This document shows, one piece after another, positions 14,177-14,261 of a stretch of DNA of 14,261 nucleotides. This stretch comes from CAYLOP01 sp964385305. GTDB taxonomy: Bacteria; Chloroflexota; Anaerolineae; Anaerolineales; E44-bin32. Location of the stretch: positions 1-14,261 of the forward strand of contig CAYLOP010000076.1 in NCBI GenBank assembly GCA_964385305.1, given 5' to 3'. Position 1 is the first letter of the stretch; the number at the start of each line of letters is the position of its first letter. The notes under the pieces were generated by a model. That model had not been told where the DNA came from, made no database searches, and worked only from the letters and a program-made list of their open reading frames with translations. A program made the translations under genes and the position numbers.

Positions 14177-14261
14177 CCCGTCTCGCTGCGCTCGCGGGAC
14201 GAACGGTCCCGTCTCGCTGCGCTCGCGGGACGAACGGTCCCGTCTCGCTGCGCTCGCGGGA
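14177..14261 (+). repeat. GC-rich 31-bp tandem repeat, 2.7 copies, running off the right edge
   Basis: Unit 1 is 14177-14207, unit 2 is 14208-14238, and a partial third (23 bases) is 14239-14261. The visible copies are identical. Each unit contains TCTCGCTGCGCTCGCGGGAC followed by GAACGGT. Across each junction CGGGAC-GAACG-GTCCCG forms a perfect 6-bp stem with a 5-base loop (14195-14211 and 14226-14242). The array reaches the end of the window, so its full size is unknown. Confidence 0.9.

Noticed and set aside
14154..14261. Terminal repeats as a CRISPR array
   Set aside because: The units are contiguous 31-bp tandem copies with no variable spacers and there are no cas genes nearby.

Overview
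The window is typical bacterial DNA: moderate GC, dense genes all on the + strand, and gene starts mostly set by recognisable Shine-Dalgarno sequences. The protein families (large PEP/pyruvate-binding ATP-grasp proteins with a GPGRWG/GTHFF tail, a hexameric-type glutamate dehydrogenase, and an ABC-2 exporter next to a LytS/LytTR two-component system) best suggest a Chloroflexota (Anaerolineae-like) genome. This assignment rests on remembered family resemblance and is not tested.

Region 1 (1-8789) is metabolic or signalling. It holds three paralogous proteins built around the N-terminal nucleotide-binding domain of PEP synthase / pyruvate phosphate dikinase (PPDK_N). The first is cut by the left edge and overlaps the second by 8 bases. 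The second carries a GAF-like sensor domain at its N-terminus. The third has an unrecognised, cysteine-containing N-terminus. All three lack the phospho-histidine swivel domain and the PEP-binding barrel of true PEP synthase/PPDK. In their place is a shared C-terminal region with a GPGRWG-like motif and an invariant His in G-[ST]-H-[FY]-F. A complete glutamate dehydrogenase gene (gdhA) sits between the second and third paralogs. An inverted repeat just upstream of the third gene buries a GGAGG sequence.

Region 2 (8790-9317) is a non-coding stretch of 528 bases with two strong palindromes and a repeated GTAATTAC core. It looks like the control region of the operon that follows.

Region 3 (9318-13996) is an export and regulation module: a small unknown ORF overlapping the next gene, an ABC-2 ATPase, two ABC-2 permeases, a LytS-type membrane histidine kinase and a LytTR response regulator. 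The likely logic is that the kinase senses a membrane or extracellular signal, phosphorylates the regulator, and the regulator controls the exporter, as in NatKR/NatAB-type systems. The exported substrate cannot be read from sequence.

Region 4 (14154-14261) is a GC-rich repeat tract: one inverted degenerate copy followed by 31-bp tandem units, running off the right edge.
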